From positions 579,869 to 643,868 of the forward strand of contig NZ_JARKMR010000003.1 of the NCBI RefSeq assembly GCF_029350975.1: DNA of 64,000 nt, written 5' to 3'. The translations under genes and the position numbers were made by a program. The notes under the pieces were generated by a model, which was not told where the DNA came from, did not search any database, and saw only the letters and a list, made by a program, of their open reading frames with translations. The stretch comes from Maribacter zhoushanensis. GTDB lineage: Bacteria > Bacteroidota > Bacteroidia > Flavobacteriales > Flavobacteriaceae. Shown here piece after piece: positions 9,541 to 18,169 of this stretch (position 1 is its first letter; each line of letters starts with the position of its first letter).

Positions 9541-10257
9541 ATGACCAAAATAGCTAAGGCAACAAAAGAAAAATTAAGAAAAGTAAGTACGGCAACCGTT
9601 GCAACTTGTTTATTTAAAAAAGGATTGAAAAATCAGTTTATACAACACGTAAAACCATTAAAATTGGGTAGACCCACTATGGTTGGTGAAGCATATACAT
9701 TACGTTACATACCTGCTCGTGAAGACTTAAACCCCATCTCTGTATTTAGAGACCCAAAGCATTTACAAAGAGTAGCTGTTGAAGAATGTCCAGAAGGCGC
9801 TGTAATGGTTATTGATAGTAGGCAAAATGCCAGAGCAGCATCTGCAGGATCTATTTTGGTTACAAGGCTAATGGTGAGAAATGCAGAAGGTATTGTTACC
9901 GATGGTGGGTTTAGGGATTCCGCAGAAATTGCCGACTTGGATTTTTCGTCATATCATAATAGACCTACGGCACCAACGAACTTAACGTTGCACCAAGCAA
10001 TAGCTATTAATGATCCTATAGGTTGCGGTGATGTTGCCGTATTTCCTGGTGATGTTATACTTGGAGACGATGACGGCGTAATGGTAATACCTGCGCATCT
10101 TGCCGATGAGGTTGCAGATGAATGTATACAAATGACAATGTATGAGGAATTTGTGATAGAGCAAGTTCAAGGAGGTAGGGCAGTAATAGGTCTTTATCCT
10201 ATGGTAGATGAAGGTATAAAGGCAGAGTTTGAAAAGTGGAAAGTAGATAGAAATTAA
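9541..10257 (+). CDS. RraA-fold protein, probable 4-hydroxy-4-methyl-2-oxoglutarate-type aldolase
   Basis: A 238-aa protein of the RraA/HMG-aldolase fold. The motif GIVTDGGFRD (about residues 120-129) carries the Arg-Asp pair that binds keto acid and metal in the aldolase or decarboxylase members. GDDDGVMVIPAHLADEVADE follows, also typical. The family is often annotated as ribonuclease regulator RraA. The intact DGGxRD site and the neighbouring sugar-isomerase-like gene favour a carbon-metabolism enzyme acting on a 2-keto acid, possibly from uronate breakdown. It has no export signal. Transcription ends at the strong hairpin at 10274-10316. Confidence 0.75.
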   Translation: MTKIAKATKEKLRKVSTATVATCLFKKGLKNQFIQHVKPLKLGRPTMVGEAYTLRYIPAREDLNPISVFRDPKHLQRVAVEECPEGAVMVIDSRQNARAASAGSILVTRLMVRNAEGIVTDGGFRDSAEIADLDFSSYHNRPTAPTNLTLHQAIAINDPIGCGDVAVFPGDVILGDDDGVMVIPAHLADEVADECIQMTMYEEFVIEQVQGGRAVIGLYPMVDEGIKAEFEKWKVDRN

Positions 10258-10273
10258 TATTAATCATTAGATA

Positions 10274-10316
10274 AAAAAAGGTGGTCAGTTCTTTAAAGAA
10301 CTGACCACCTTTTTAT
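10274..10316. terminator. Bidirectional intrinsic terminator
   Basis: A perfect palindrome with arms at 10279-10294 and 10295-10310 is flanked by an A-run on the left and a T-run on the right. It can terminate both the rightward RraA-fold transcript and the leftward peroxiredoxin-like transcript, which converge here. Confidence 0.9.
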
Positions 10317-10333
10317 TTATAGACAAATTTAAA

Positions 10334-10843
10334 CTATTCACCACCTCTTGCAGGGTAGTTGTTTTTGTTGACGTAATCTATCGCATTTAAGATATCGTCC
10401 CAATGAGGTCTTGCAAAAGGCATTGTTTGTATAGCACTTGCATAAAGGGTATTATCAGGGCGAATTAAAAACAACCCCGGTTCTGAAAATTCATCAGGTT
10501 CTTTATCAGATGTTTTTTTAGAAACATATAATCCCCATTCTCGTGCTGTCTCTATTGATAGATTGTAACCAACAGGCAATTCTGGAATATCCCATTCCTT
10601 ACCTGCTTTTTTTGCACGTTCTTCGCTATCGCTACTAATGGCAATTAAGTGAACACCTCTATCACTAAAATCTTTTAATCTTGTAGCAAGATCTTCTAAG
10701 TAATTTTTACAAACGGGGCAATGCAATCCTCTATAAAATACGACCATAGTAAAAGATGTACTGTCTTGTTCATGTAGGCTCCATTGCGTATCGTTAATTA
10801 AAGGTATTTTTAATTCAGATACTTCTGATGTGGGTTTTATCAT
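10334..10843 (-). CDS. Peroxiredoxin-like (AhpC/TSA family) thiol protein
   Basis: A 169-aa cytoplasmic protein with a thioredoxin fold. The motif FYRGLHCPVCKNYL (about residues 32-45) holds a CxxC pair at the usual position of the peroxidatic cysteine. Family members reduce peroxides or act as thiol-disulphide proteins. The segment LIAISSDSEERAKKAG is typical of AhpC/TSA. HCPVC replaces the classical VCPTE, so this belongs to the 'peroxiredoxin-like' subgroup and not to canonical 2-Cys AhpC; activity is not certain. It is monocistronic, ending at the shared terminator on its left. Confidence 0.8.
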   Translation of the reverse strand: MIKPTSEVSELKIPLINDTQWSLHEQDSTSFTMVVFYRGLHCPVCKNYLEDLATRLKDFSDRGVHLIAISSDSEERAKKAGKEWDIPELPVGYNLSIETAREWGLYVSKKTSDKEPDEFSEPGLFLIRPDNTLYASAIQTMPFARPHWDDILNAIDYVNKNNYPARGGE

Positions 10844-10957
10844 TGTAATATTAATTTATAATTAGTATTTCATAAAAGTATAAGAGCTGTATATTAAAGC
10901 TTTGTTGTATACCTTTTAGTAATAGTGCAAAAACATAAATAGAATAGGTTACTGTTG

Positions 10958-11338
10958 CTATTCATTTTCAGCTAACCATTGTTCGTATTTTGCGTACTGC
11001 GAACTAGATAAAATATTTTCCAGTTGGCGGGTGCGTTCACTCTCTATGCTGCCTAGCATTTCTCCACTTGCAGTATTGGCTTGTTTGTTTTTAAAACGAT
11101 TCATTTCAGAAGTAAAAGTGCTAATTTGTTCTTTGCTCATTTCTAATTTTGCGAACATGGTAGCATATTCGTCATTTAGTTTTTTGGAAGTATTTTGAAT
11201 GCCTGTAGTGCTTATGGTATTAGTTGATTCATTTTGAACTATGGACTTATCTGTAGTATTAGTTGAGTTCTTTTTTGTGCTTGAGCATGCTGTCAAAATA
11301 ACTGACAGCGCTAGTATAAATACAATATTAGTTTTCAT
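10958..11338 (-). CDS. Small lipoprotein of unknown function
   Basis: A 126-aa protein with a clear lipoprotein signal: hydrophobic segment to residue 17 and lipobox LTAC (Cys18), followed by a low-complexity Ser/Thr/Asn/Lys linker to about residue 55. The C-terminal half is mainly helical, with spaced Met and Lys (KLEMSKEQISTFTSEMNRFK), and ends in QYAKYEQWLAENE. That pattern recalls periplasmic Spy/CpxP-like or heavy-metal-responsive helical proteins, but no motif settles it. No operon partner is evident. Confidence 0.6.
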   Translation of the reverse strand: MKTNIVFILALSVILTACSSTKKNSTNTTDKSIVQNESTNTISTTGIQNTSKKLNDEYATMFAKLEMSKEQISTFTSEMNRFKNKQANTASGEMLGSIESERTRQLENILSSSQYAKYEQWLAENE

Positions 11339-11568
11339 GATTTCTTATTTTAAAATTCTTTTTGGAAAAATATATTTTAAAATAGATTGCGATAGATGCA
11401 ATCACATAAAAATTTGACTCTTCAGATAGGGGTCTTTTTAATATGTAAATACTGTTTATACTTATTATTGAAAAAAATGTAAGAAAAACAGTACTTGTTT
11501 GCAGTGGGTTTTCATTGAAAGGTAGTATCTTATAAACTTAATACGTAGCTCTTTATATTTTAGTTACC

Positions 11569-12009
11569 ATGTACAATCTGGTTTATAAATCAATAGCAAA
11601 TACCCTTACTTCAACTCAGGTTGATGAAATTTTATTGGAATCTAGAGATTTTAATAATAGACATGCTATTACGGGTTGTCTTATCTATCATGGCGGTTTT
11701 TTTATACAATATTTAGAAGGTAATGCGGAAGTAGTCTTGGCTTTGTTTGAAAAGATTAAAATAGATACAAGGCACAGAGAGGTCATTTTGCTCTCTAAAG
11801 GCAATATTTATTCTAGGGAATTTGATACTTGGAGTATGGCTTATTTGTCTAATCAATTACCAAATGAAGCTTTTAGGTATATTAAATTAATGGTTAGTCC
11901 AGAAGAAGAAATTCCAGATATGTCAGTTATACCTAATCCTACTTCAAAAAAATTCTGGCTTGCAGCGAAAAGGTTATTGAACAAAATAGGGCATGAGAAT
12001 TTTAATTAA
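11569..12009 (+). CDS. BLUF-domain blue-light sensor
   Basis: A 146-aa protein consisting of one BLUF domain (residues 1-95) and a short C-terminal extension. BLUF domains bind FAD and sense blue light. The photocycle residues are visible: Tyr6 in YNLVYKS, Asn in FNNRHAITG, Gln in FIQYLEG and Met in WSMAYL. No output domain is attached, so signalling must go through protein contacts. A second stand-alone BLUF protein of similar length is encoded at 23997-24419. Upstream, 230 bp of AT-rich DNA separates it from the divergent lipoprotein gene. Confidence 0.9.
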   Translation: MYNLVYKSIANTLTSTQVDEILLESRDFNNRHAITGCLIYHGGFFIQYLEGNAEVVLALFEKIKIDTRHREVILLSKGNIYSREFDTWSMAYLSNQLPNEAFRYIKLMVSPEEEIPDMSVIPNPTSKKFWLAAKRLLNKIGHENFN

Positions 12010-12055
12010 AAATCTTCCTTTTGTAAGGTCAAAAATTGTTTACAGTAACCGGCTG

Positions 12056-12328
12056 TTAAAATCTGGATTTTTTTACAATTAAAATAAGCCTTAATAAATT
12101 ATGGGCAAATTTTTTAGAATATTCATTCATATCGTTTAACTCTTCAATTTTTTTTAGATTTTCATATCGTTTGTGAAATTCTAACGAGCACTCTTCGCTT
12201 TTAAATTTGATAATGGGTAGTACTTCTTTAAGTATATTATGAACTTTTAACGCCTTTCCTCTTGTATAATAATCAAGCTGATAATGTTGTAGAATTATTA
12301 AAAGTTCATCACAATTTTTAAATGCCAT
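12056..12328 (-). CDS. Hypothetical 90-aa helical protein
   Basis: Starts MAFKNCDELLIILQHYQLDY. It is predicted mostly helical and mixed-charge, without signal peptide, membrane segment or recognisable domain. It is convergent with the BLUF gene at 11569-12009 and divergent from the broken response regulator. I do not recognise the family. The uninterrupted frame and normal codon use argue for a real gene. Confidence 0.45.
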   Translation of the reverse strand: MAFKNCDELLIILQHYQLDYYTRGKALKVHNILKEVLPIIKFKSEECSLEFHKRYENLKKIEELNDMNEYSKKFAHNLLRLILIVKKSRF

Positions 12329-12527
12329 AAGAAATAAATAATAGATGACAGAGCATCTGTTATAGTATAGAATATATCAAATGTAAGTAATTTACTACAA
12401 AAATATATTTTATTGAGTTCATATGTTTCACTAAAATGGTATAGAGTCAGTAATCATTTTTTTTGGCAAAAAATCATAGGATGATTGTACATAATTTTGA
12501 TGGTTGTACAGGTATTATGATGAAAGA

Positions 12528-12965
12528 ATGAAAGATTTAAGAATATATATAGCGGATGACGATTTTAATGATCGCGACTTTTTTATGGAAGCCTTAAGTA
12601 GTGTTCCTGTAAAAACAGAGGTATTTCAGTTTGATAATGGTGTCGATTTAATGGATAAATTGTTTTCTGATGTCACCTTACCTCACGTAATTTTTTAAGA
12701 TTTATATATGCCTATTATGGATGGGTTTGAATGCCTTATGGACATAAGAAATTTTAAAAAATTCAATAACATTTATATCATAGCATATTCTTCAATTTAT
12801 AGAGATAGAGAAGTAAACCAACTAAAACAAGATGGAGCCAATCAGTTCTTAAAAAAGTCGTCTTCTTTTAAAGAACTAAAAGAATTGTTATTAAAATCAT
12901 TAAAATCAGTTCCTATCAATAACACAAATATCTTGCCTAAAGAGGAGTTCGTTGTGCTAACTTAA
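12528..12965 (+). pseudogene. Single-domain response regulator interrupted by one in-frame stop
   Basis: A CheY-like receiver. The first half reads MKDLRIYIADDDFNDRDFF with the acidic pocket at IADDD, and continues to LPHVIF. A TAA at 12696-12698 follows, and then the frame continues unchanged with DLYMPIMDGFECL, the conserved Thr/Ser region IIAYSS and the Lys in NQFLKKSS. Family consensus (VIFLDLYMP) puts a Leu at the stop, so a single TTA-to-TAA change explains the break. The phospho-acceptor Asp is the codon right after the stop, so the truncated product cannot be phosphorylated. The start could also be 12504. A reinitiation product from ATG 12708 would lack the phosphorylation site. A sequencing error is the main alternative. 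Confidence 0.85.
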
Positions 12966-13056
12966 TTAGAATAGCCATTTTTACATGCCTTGACGGAGTA
13001 TTTAGGTATAAATTTCATTAATTTAGTTATTCAAATTACCCATCAAAACATAATCC

Positions 13057-13497
13057 ATGAAAAATATTCTTAGAACTCTTTTAGTAGTAATGTTAATGGT
13101 TGCCAGTGGAACCCAAGTTTTTGGACAGAAAAAACTAGACCAAGAAACTGTAGCAGATTTACAGAAAACTCCTAAATATGGTTTTATACTAACTACAGAA
13201 AGGCACTTTAAAGGTGTATTAAGTATGTATGACCTTTTAATTGAAAATGGTGTTAAAATAGAAGATTATGAAATTGTGGTCAAAGGTAAAGTAGTGACGC
13301 AATTGGTTAAGGATTCAGAGTTAGAAAAGTTCTTTCAAAAGTATAAAGGAAAAGTAAGAGTTAGTGTTTGCAGTGTGGCAATGGAAAAACTAGGAGTTGC
13401 TGAAGAAACACTGTTTGATGGTCTTGATGTTACACCAACCGCATCGGTTCGTATGTTGCAATTGCAAGCTAATGGTTATAATACATTAACATATTAA
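13057..13497 (+). CDS. Secreted DsrE-like protein
   Basis: A 146-aa protein with a Sec signal peptide ending near QVFGQ (residue about 24). The rest fits the DsrE/DsrF-like fold: YGFILTTERHFKGVLSMYDLL, EIVVKGKVVTQL and a single conserved-position Cys in VRVSVCSVAMEKLGV. DsrE-family proteins handle sulphur or act as small oligomeric binding proteins. Secreted stand-alone versions are common in Bacteroidota and their role is not established. It is monocistronic, with a weak terminator-like structure at 13581-13611. Confidence 0.65.
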   Translation: MKNILRTLLVVMLMVASGTQVFGQKKLDQETVADLQKTPKYGFILTTERHFKGVLSMYDLLIENGVKIEDYEIVVKGKVVTQLVKDSELEKFFQKYKGKVRVSVCSVAMEKLGVAEETLFDGLDVTPTASVRMLQLQANGYNTLTY

Positions 13498-13580
13498 GAA
13501 TATAATGGGTATAACGATTATATAATTTACTTTCTAATAAGGGAATCACATTTATTTTACCATGATCACATAAATTAAAG

Positions 13581-13611
13581 GTCGCTGAACTCTGTTTAGG
13601 CGGCTTTTTTT
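13581..13611 (+). terminator. Possible intrinsic terminator
   Basis: An imperfect stem pairs CGCTGAAC with GTTTAGGCG (one mismatch, one wobble, one bulge) and is followed by seven T. It lies 84 bp after the DsrE-like gene and before topB. Confidence 0.4.
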
Positions 13612-13691
13612 ATAATGGCTCTTTCGTTAAACAATTTCTATATTTGCTAGGCGCAAAACCAAACCTAAATCTATAATATCTAACACCTAAA

Positions 13692-15992
13692 ATGAAAGTC
13701 TGTATTGCTGAAAAACCATCTGTTGCTAGAGAAATTGCTGCTGTTCTTGGTGCAAGTTCTAAGCAAGATGGGTATTATGAAGGCAATGGCTATGCGGTTA
13801 CCTATACTTTTGGACATCTTTGTACACTTAAGGAGCCTAATGATTACAAGCCACATTGGAAAAGTTGGGATTTAAATAATCTACCCATGTTGCCCGATCA
13901 TTTTGAAACCAAAGTTTCTGGAGATTCTGGTATTCGAAAACAATTCAAGATTATTAAGCAATTGTTTGATAAAGCTGATGTTGTTATCAATTGTGGGGAT
14001 GCTGGCCAAGAAGGAGAATTGATACAGCGTTGGGTATTGAACGAAGCTAAATATAAAGGTAAGGTTGAGCGACTTTGGATTTCTTCTCTTACCACTGAGG
14101 CTATAAAAGAAGGTTTTAAGAATTTAAAACCGTCTACAGACTATGACAATTTATATTACGCAGGTTTCTCCCGTGCCATAGGCGATTGGCTTTTAGGAAT
14201 GAATGCCACTCGTTTGTATACTTTAAAACATGGTGGTTATAAACAAGTGTTATCCGTAGGTCGTGTGCAAACTCCCACTTTGGCAATGTTGGTCAATAGG
14301 TTTAAAGAAATAGAGAATTTTAAGCCACAACCTTATTGGGAGCTGCAAACATTATATCGCGATACTTTATTTAGTTACGAAGAAGGGCGTTTTCTTAAGG
14401 TAGAAGATGGTGAGAAATTGGCGAACATAGTAAAAGAACATGATTTTGAAATTGTTTCTACCACTAAAAAAGCAGGCAATGAATATGCTCCCAAGCTTTT
14501 TGATTTAACAGGGTTGCAAGTATACTGCAATACCAAGTTCGGGTTTAGTGCAGATGAGACGTTAAAGATCGTTCAGAAATTATATGAGCAAAAAGTAGTA
14601 ACCTACCCAAGGGTAGATACCACATTTTTACCGAATGATGTATACCCAAAAGTACCGGGCATACTCAAGAATCTTACAAAGTACGATACGTTGACAAAAC
14701 CATTAGATGGTAAGAAACTTAAAAAAACAAAAAAGGTTTTTGATGATAGTAAGGTGACGGACCACCACGCCATTATTCCTACTGGTCAACAAATGAACTT
14801 GCAATACAATCAGCAACAGGTTTATGATATTATAGTACGTCGTTTTATCGCTGTGTTTTATCCAGATTGTAAAGTCTCTAATACTACCGTAATAGGTAAA
14901 GCAGAAAAAGTAAACTTTAAAACTACCGGAAAAGAAATAATAGAGAAGGGGTGGCGTGTAGTTTTTGAAACACCTAATTCTACCACTAAAGAATCTGGAA
15001 TATTACCCACTTTTAAAAAGGGAGAGAAAGGTCCTCATGAACCTTCATTTCTTGAAAAGCAGACAAAACCGCCAAAACAGTACACAGAAGCATCACTGTT
15101 GCGTGCCATGGAAACGGCAGGGAAGAAAGTTGAAGATGAAGAGCTGCGTGAGCTTATGAAAGAAAATGGTATAGGTAGACCTTCTACACGTGCCAATATT
15201 ATAGAAACCCTGTTCCGTAGAAAATATATAAAAAGAAATAAAAAGCAAGTTATACCAACTGTTACCGGCATTCAATTAATAGAAACTATTCAAAATGAAA
15301 TGCTGAAATCTGCCGAGCTTACAGGTAAATGGGAGAAGCAGTTGAAAGATATTGAAAAAGGTACTTTTAATGCCGGTAGTTTTATTAAGCAAATGAAGCA
15401 AATGGTAGATCAATTGGTTTACGAGGTGCGGAGTGAAACTAGAAAGGCAAATATTTCAGCTGTAAATAATAAACCTGCTGCAGCGGCTTCTAAGAAGAAA
15501 GCAATAAAAAAATCTTCAGGATTGACTTCGGAAGCTTGCCCTAAATGTAAAAAAGGAACCATTCGTAAAGGAAAAGCTGCCTATGGCTGTTCAGAGTTTA
15601 AGAAGAGTTGTGATTTTGTAATTCCGTTTAAATTTGAAGGTAAAACCATATCAGAAAAGCAGTTTATTAGACTGTTTCAAAAAGGATCTACCGTTAATTT
15701 AAAAGGCTTCAAAGTTGATAGTGTTTCGGTAGAAGGTTTAGTTAGGTTTGACGATAGTTTTAAATTAAAGTTAGAGCCTAAGAAAGGAAAGATTCAGGCA
15801 AAGTCTAAATCTGAAGAAAATAGTTGCCCTAAATGTAAAAAAGGTACTATCGTTAAAGGGAAAACTGCATATGGCTGTAGCGAATACAAAGCAGGTTGCA
15901 ACTTTAGATGTAGTTTTGATACCATCCGCGAAAAAGCAAATGGTAGATCACTGACCAAAGATTTGGTTTATGAGATATTTAGAGAGGTTTAG
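13692..15992 (+). CDS. topB: DNA topoisomerase III (type IA)
   Basis: A 766-aa type IA topoisomerase that cuts and passes single DNA strands, resolving recombination and replication intermediates. The Toprim domain starts with the EKPSVAREIA motif (Glu7) and has the DAGQEGELI acidic motif at about 103-111. The catalytic tyrosine is Tyr305 in VVTYPRVDTTFLP. The C-terminus has two zinc-finger-like four-Cys repeats, CPKCKKGTIRKGKAAYGCSE and a near copy, joined by basic linkers. The length suits the TopB family of Bacteroidota. Such proteins can be chromosomal or carried on mobile elements; this copy lies beside the att-like repeat at 16052 but outside the repeat-bounded block. It ends at the hairpin at 15999-16029. 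Confidence 0.95.
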   Translation: MKVCIAEKPSVAREIAAVLGASSKQDGYYEGNGYAVTYTFGHLCTLKEPNDYKPHWKSWDLNNLPMLPDHFETKVSGDSGIRKQFKIIKQLFDKADVVINCGDAGQEGELIQRWVLNEAKYKGKVERLWISSLTTEAIKEGFKNLKPSTDYDNLYYAGFSRAIGDWLLGMNATRLYTLKHGGYKQVLSVGRVQTPTLAMLVNRFKEIENFKPQPYWELQTLYRDTLFSYEEGRFLKVEDGEKLANIVKEHDFEIVSTTKKAGNEYAPKLFDLTGLQVYCNTKFGFSADETLKIVQKLYEQKVVTYPRVDTTFLPNDVYPKVPGILKNLTKYDTLTKPLDGKKLKKTKKVFDDSKVTDHHAIIPTGQQMNLQYNQQQVYDIIVRRFIAVFYPDCKVSNTTVIGKAEKVNFKTTGKEIIEKGWRVVFETPNSTTKESGILPTFKKGEKGPHEPSFLEKQTKPPKQYTEASLLRAMETAGKKVEDEELRELMKENGIGRPSTRANIIETLFRRKYIKRNKKQVIPTVTGIQLIETIQNEMLKSAELTGKWEKQLKDIEKGTFNAGSFIKQMKQMVDQLVYEVRSETRKANISAVNNKPAAAASKKKAIKKSSGLTSEACPKCKKGTIRKGKAAYGCSEFKKSCDFVIPFKFEGKTISEKQFIRLFQKGSTVNLKGFKVDSVSVEGLVRFDDSFKLKLEPKKGKIQAKSKSEENSCPKCKKGTIVKGKTAYGCSEYKAGCNFRCSFDTIREKANGRSLTKDLVYEIFREV

Positions 15993-15998
15993 AAATAT

Positions 15999-16029
15999 AA
16001 AGCTTCTCAGTTTTCTAAAAGCTTTTTTT
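15999..16029 (+). terminator. Intrinsic terminator of topB
   Basis: The stem AAAGCTT (15999-16005) pairs with AAGCTTT (16019-16025) around a 13-nt loop and is followed by a run of T. It begins 6 bp after the topB stop. Confidence 0.8.
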
Positions 16030-16051
16030 CTTAGCAGAGTGCATTTGATTT

Positions 16052-16078
16052 GAACCAGCGACCTTCGGGTTATGAGTT
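16052..16078 (-). repeat. 27-bp tRNA-Met fragment, candidate old attachment site
   Basis: These 27 bp are identical to 24526-24552 and in the same orientation. On the minus strand they contain the anticodon loop CTCATAA, the 3' anticodon stem, the variable loop and the 5' T-stem up to TTC of a tRNA-Met(CAT). Beyond this, the T-stem complement and acceptor end are not tRNA-like. The match therefore stops sharply, as expected for a recombination core or relic. Confidence 0.6.
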
Positions 16079-16358
16079 CAAGAAAATTCCTACACTAAAA
16101 AATTAACTAACTAATTATCAGTAATTTATATTTTTGGTTTTTCCGAAAATCGCTTCTCTCCGTATGCGGTAGCGTATTCGGTCTTATTTAAAGTGAAGAT
16201 AATAAATACTTAAGGAGAGAGAAAAATTAGTCGTCTAAATAAAATCGAAATTCTAATTTGTGCTATTGGTAGACAATGATTCGGCAAGAACTAAAGCGTT
16301 ATAAACATTTACTACGCTTCCTGTTTTGGAAAGTTCATTGAAGGGTATTTTAATGTTG

Positions 16359-16544
16359 TTATCCGATGAGTCTTTCATAGAAACTTCTATATTGTATTGA
16401 ACTCCTGTTTTCTTCCTGTACTGATTTAAGCTTTTTAAGCTGTTGGACGTCCATATTCCCATATTTACGTTTCCAGCTATAAAACGTTGCTGTGGTGATA
16501 CCCTTGTCACGATAGATATTGGTTACCAACATTCCTGAATCTAC
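16359..16544 (-). mobile_element. Remnant of an IS3-family OrfA (transposase helix-turn-helix)
   Basis: On the minus strand the frame from 16544 reads VDSGMLVTNIYRDKGITTA and continues as TFYSWKRKYGNMDVQQLKKLK to EENR. This is the classical OrfA pattern with GIs-x-ATFYxWKxKYGGM and the leucine zipper start. Similarity ends after EENR, and a stop follows at 16359-16361. There is no OrfB and no clear terminal inverted repeats, so this is a decayed fragment. It lies 280 bp inside the att-like repeat. Confidence 0.7.
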
Positions 16545-16611
16545 TTAAGAAGTATAGATACTATCTTCACTTCGTTAAATCCACTTTTCTTATTAATTTA
16601 AAAGTTAGGTA

Positions 16612-17316
16612 TTACCATCTTTTTGCCAATTCTTTCTCAATTTGCTTTTGAAGTTTGATGACCTTTTTTTCTACTAAACGATATTCATAAAGCTTATTAT
16701 TTCTACTATTGTTCATTCTAAATAAATAACTATGTAGTAAATTTTTTTCTTTTAAAGTCAACTTCAATGGAAGTTGTATGTTTTTTAAATTTCCATTCTC
16801 ATCATAACTAAAAGAGTTTGCAAGTATATTTTCTATTGGAAAATAATAGTTTACAAAAGATTGATTCATTATAGAATTTTCTTCATAATTTTTTAAAATG
16901 ACATAATTATTTTCATATAAGGTTATGATCTGGGAGCGTATAGAATCATTTTTAATGATTTCTAGCCCTTTTGATTTTAAGCTTTCATAACCAGAAACAT
17001 TCATTACACTATTATTATCACCTGTTAAATAAAAATGATGTTCCATTAAAGAGTCTTGTGAAACAGGAACATTATTGAGAATTTTCTTAAAGTAAATTAT
17101 GGCATCTTTAGCAACTTTGTGCCCGGTTATGTTTGCTTTAATATCAACTAAGTCTAGTTTTAAACCATTATTTATTTCTAGTAGTACTTTTTCCTCTGCT
17201 AAGGCATCTCTTCTATTATCGTTCCAATTATTTAATGCAAAGGCAGAAATTACTGCTAAAAACATAGATGTAAATTCAAAAAAGTATTTTCCGAGTTTTG
17301 GCTTTTTAAACATCAT
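16612..17316 (-). CDS. DUF6090-like single-pass membrane protein
   Basis: A 234-aa protein with one N-terminal membrane segment (about residues 10-28, FFEFTSMFLAVISAFALN) directly followed by NWNDNRRDALAEEKVL. This 'TM plus NNWN' start is typical of a flavobacterial family usually annotated DUF6090, whose function is unknown. The rest is helical and extracytoplasmic, with ESLKSKGLEIIKNDSIRSQIITLYE, another family feature. The lysine-rich C-terminus ends in EKELAKRW. No operon partner is seen. Confidence 0.6.
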   Translation of the reverse strand: MMFKKPKLGKYFFEFTSMFLAVISAFALNNWNDNRRDALAEEKVLLEINNGLKLDLVDIKANITGHKVAKDAIIYFKKILNNVPVSQDSLMEHHFYLTGDNNSVMNVSGYESLKSKGLEIIKNDSIRSQIITLYENNYVILKNYEENSIMNQSFVNYYFPIENILANSFSYDENGNLKNIQLPLKLTLKEKNLLHSYLFRMNNSRNNKLYEYRLVEKKVIKLQKQIEKELAKRW

Positions 17317-17339
17317 AAGTAAAGTAAATTTTTAATGCT

Positions 17340-17950
17340 TTTCTAAAATATCAGAAAATTTGGTGTTGTTTCCTCAATTTTTAAGTTCTTCAGTTTTTTG
17401 GTATTTTCGTCTTTAAAAGTACGAATACATTTACAACATAGATAAAAAAGAAGATGCTATGGCACTTACAGAAAACTAAGTAAAAGATGTTATTGTAACA
17501 TCTTCAATAAGAGCTTGGGAAGACGAGTAATTTAAAGATCAGTTATTTGTAAAACCTTTAGAATCGATTGAAAGATTGACTTAGTGACGTATTAGTATTT
17601 TACGGAATTGAAAAATACTCGGTTTTGTGGAATTTAGTTCATACTCATCTGAAATAGAACTACCACCTTATGATATTGTGGTATATGAAGAATTAAATGA
17701 TGAAGCAGTAAATTTTGTTTCTGGTAAAATCTTTGATTATTCTGTTTTAGTTTTTATAGGAGTAAGTTAAAAATAACGTAATCACTTTACAGATTCTTTT
17801 TTTAAAATGATGATACAATATGTAGCTCAATAATCACTTTGAATCGTATTTAATATAATTTTTTTTAACTAATTTAATATTCCAAACTCCATAGTGTAAT
17901 TACTATTTATGAAAGAGTTAAATAGAGATAACAAATAAAGATGCAATTAT
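17340..17950. other. 611-bp gap with probable decayed coding sequence
   Basis: No intact gene is seen. At 17632-17770 on the plus strand there is an open stretch reading VEFSSYSSEIELPPYDIVVYEELNDE and ending FDYSVLVFIGVS. It looks protein-like, but a stop and frame changes cut it off upstream. I read it as the tail of a degraded gene of unknown family. Confidence 0.4.
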
Positions 17951-17951
17951 T

Positions 17952-18167
17952 ATGAGTTACATGAATAAATTTGGAGCTGAAGATTTAGATTATCTTTTAC
18001 ATCATGATGAGGGACTAAAATGCTGGCAAACCGATTATAGGTTATTAAGAGAACGAGATGAGGAATATGATACGCTTGTAAGATTAGGAGGTATGCAAGA
18101 TTTCAAAAACTTATGTGAATTGGACAAACCTAAATTAGTGCCGAGACAACGCCCCATGTTTGCTTAA
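17952..18167 (+). CDS. Hypothetical 71-aa protein
   Basis: A short acidic and charged protein, MSYMNKFGAEDLDYLLHHDE at the start and PKLVPRQRPMFA at the end. ATG 17961 is an alternative start. There is no signal peptide or membrane segment and I do not recognise the family. It ends 2 bp before the convergent exonuclease/GIY-YIG gene. Confidence 0.45.
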   Translation: MSYMNKFGAEDLDYLLHHDEGLKCWQTDYRLLRERDEEYDTLVRLGGMQDFKNLCELDKPKLVPRQRPMFA

Positions 18168-18169
18168 AA

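Noticed and set aside
9541-10257. Regulator of RNase E (true RraA)
   Set aside because: The DGGxRD catalytic site is intact and the neighbours are carbon-metabolism genes, so an aldolase-type enzyme is more likely.
16253-16510. Open frame of 85 codons on the minus strand
   Set aside because: It is another frame of the IS3 OrfA remnant; the frame starting at 16544 gives the transposase-like sequence.
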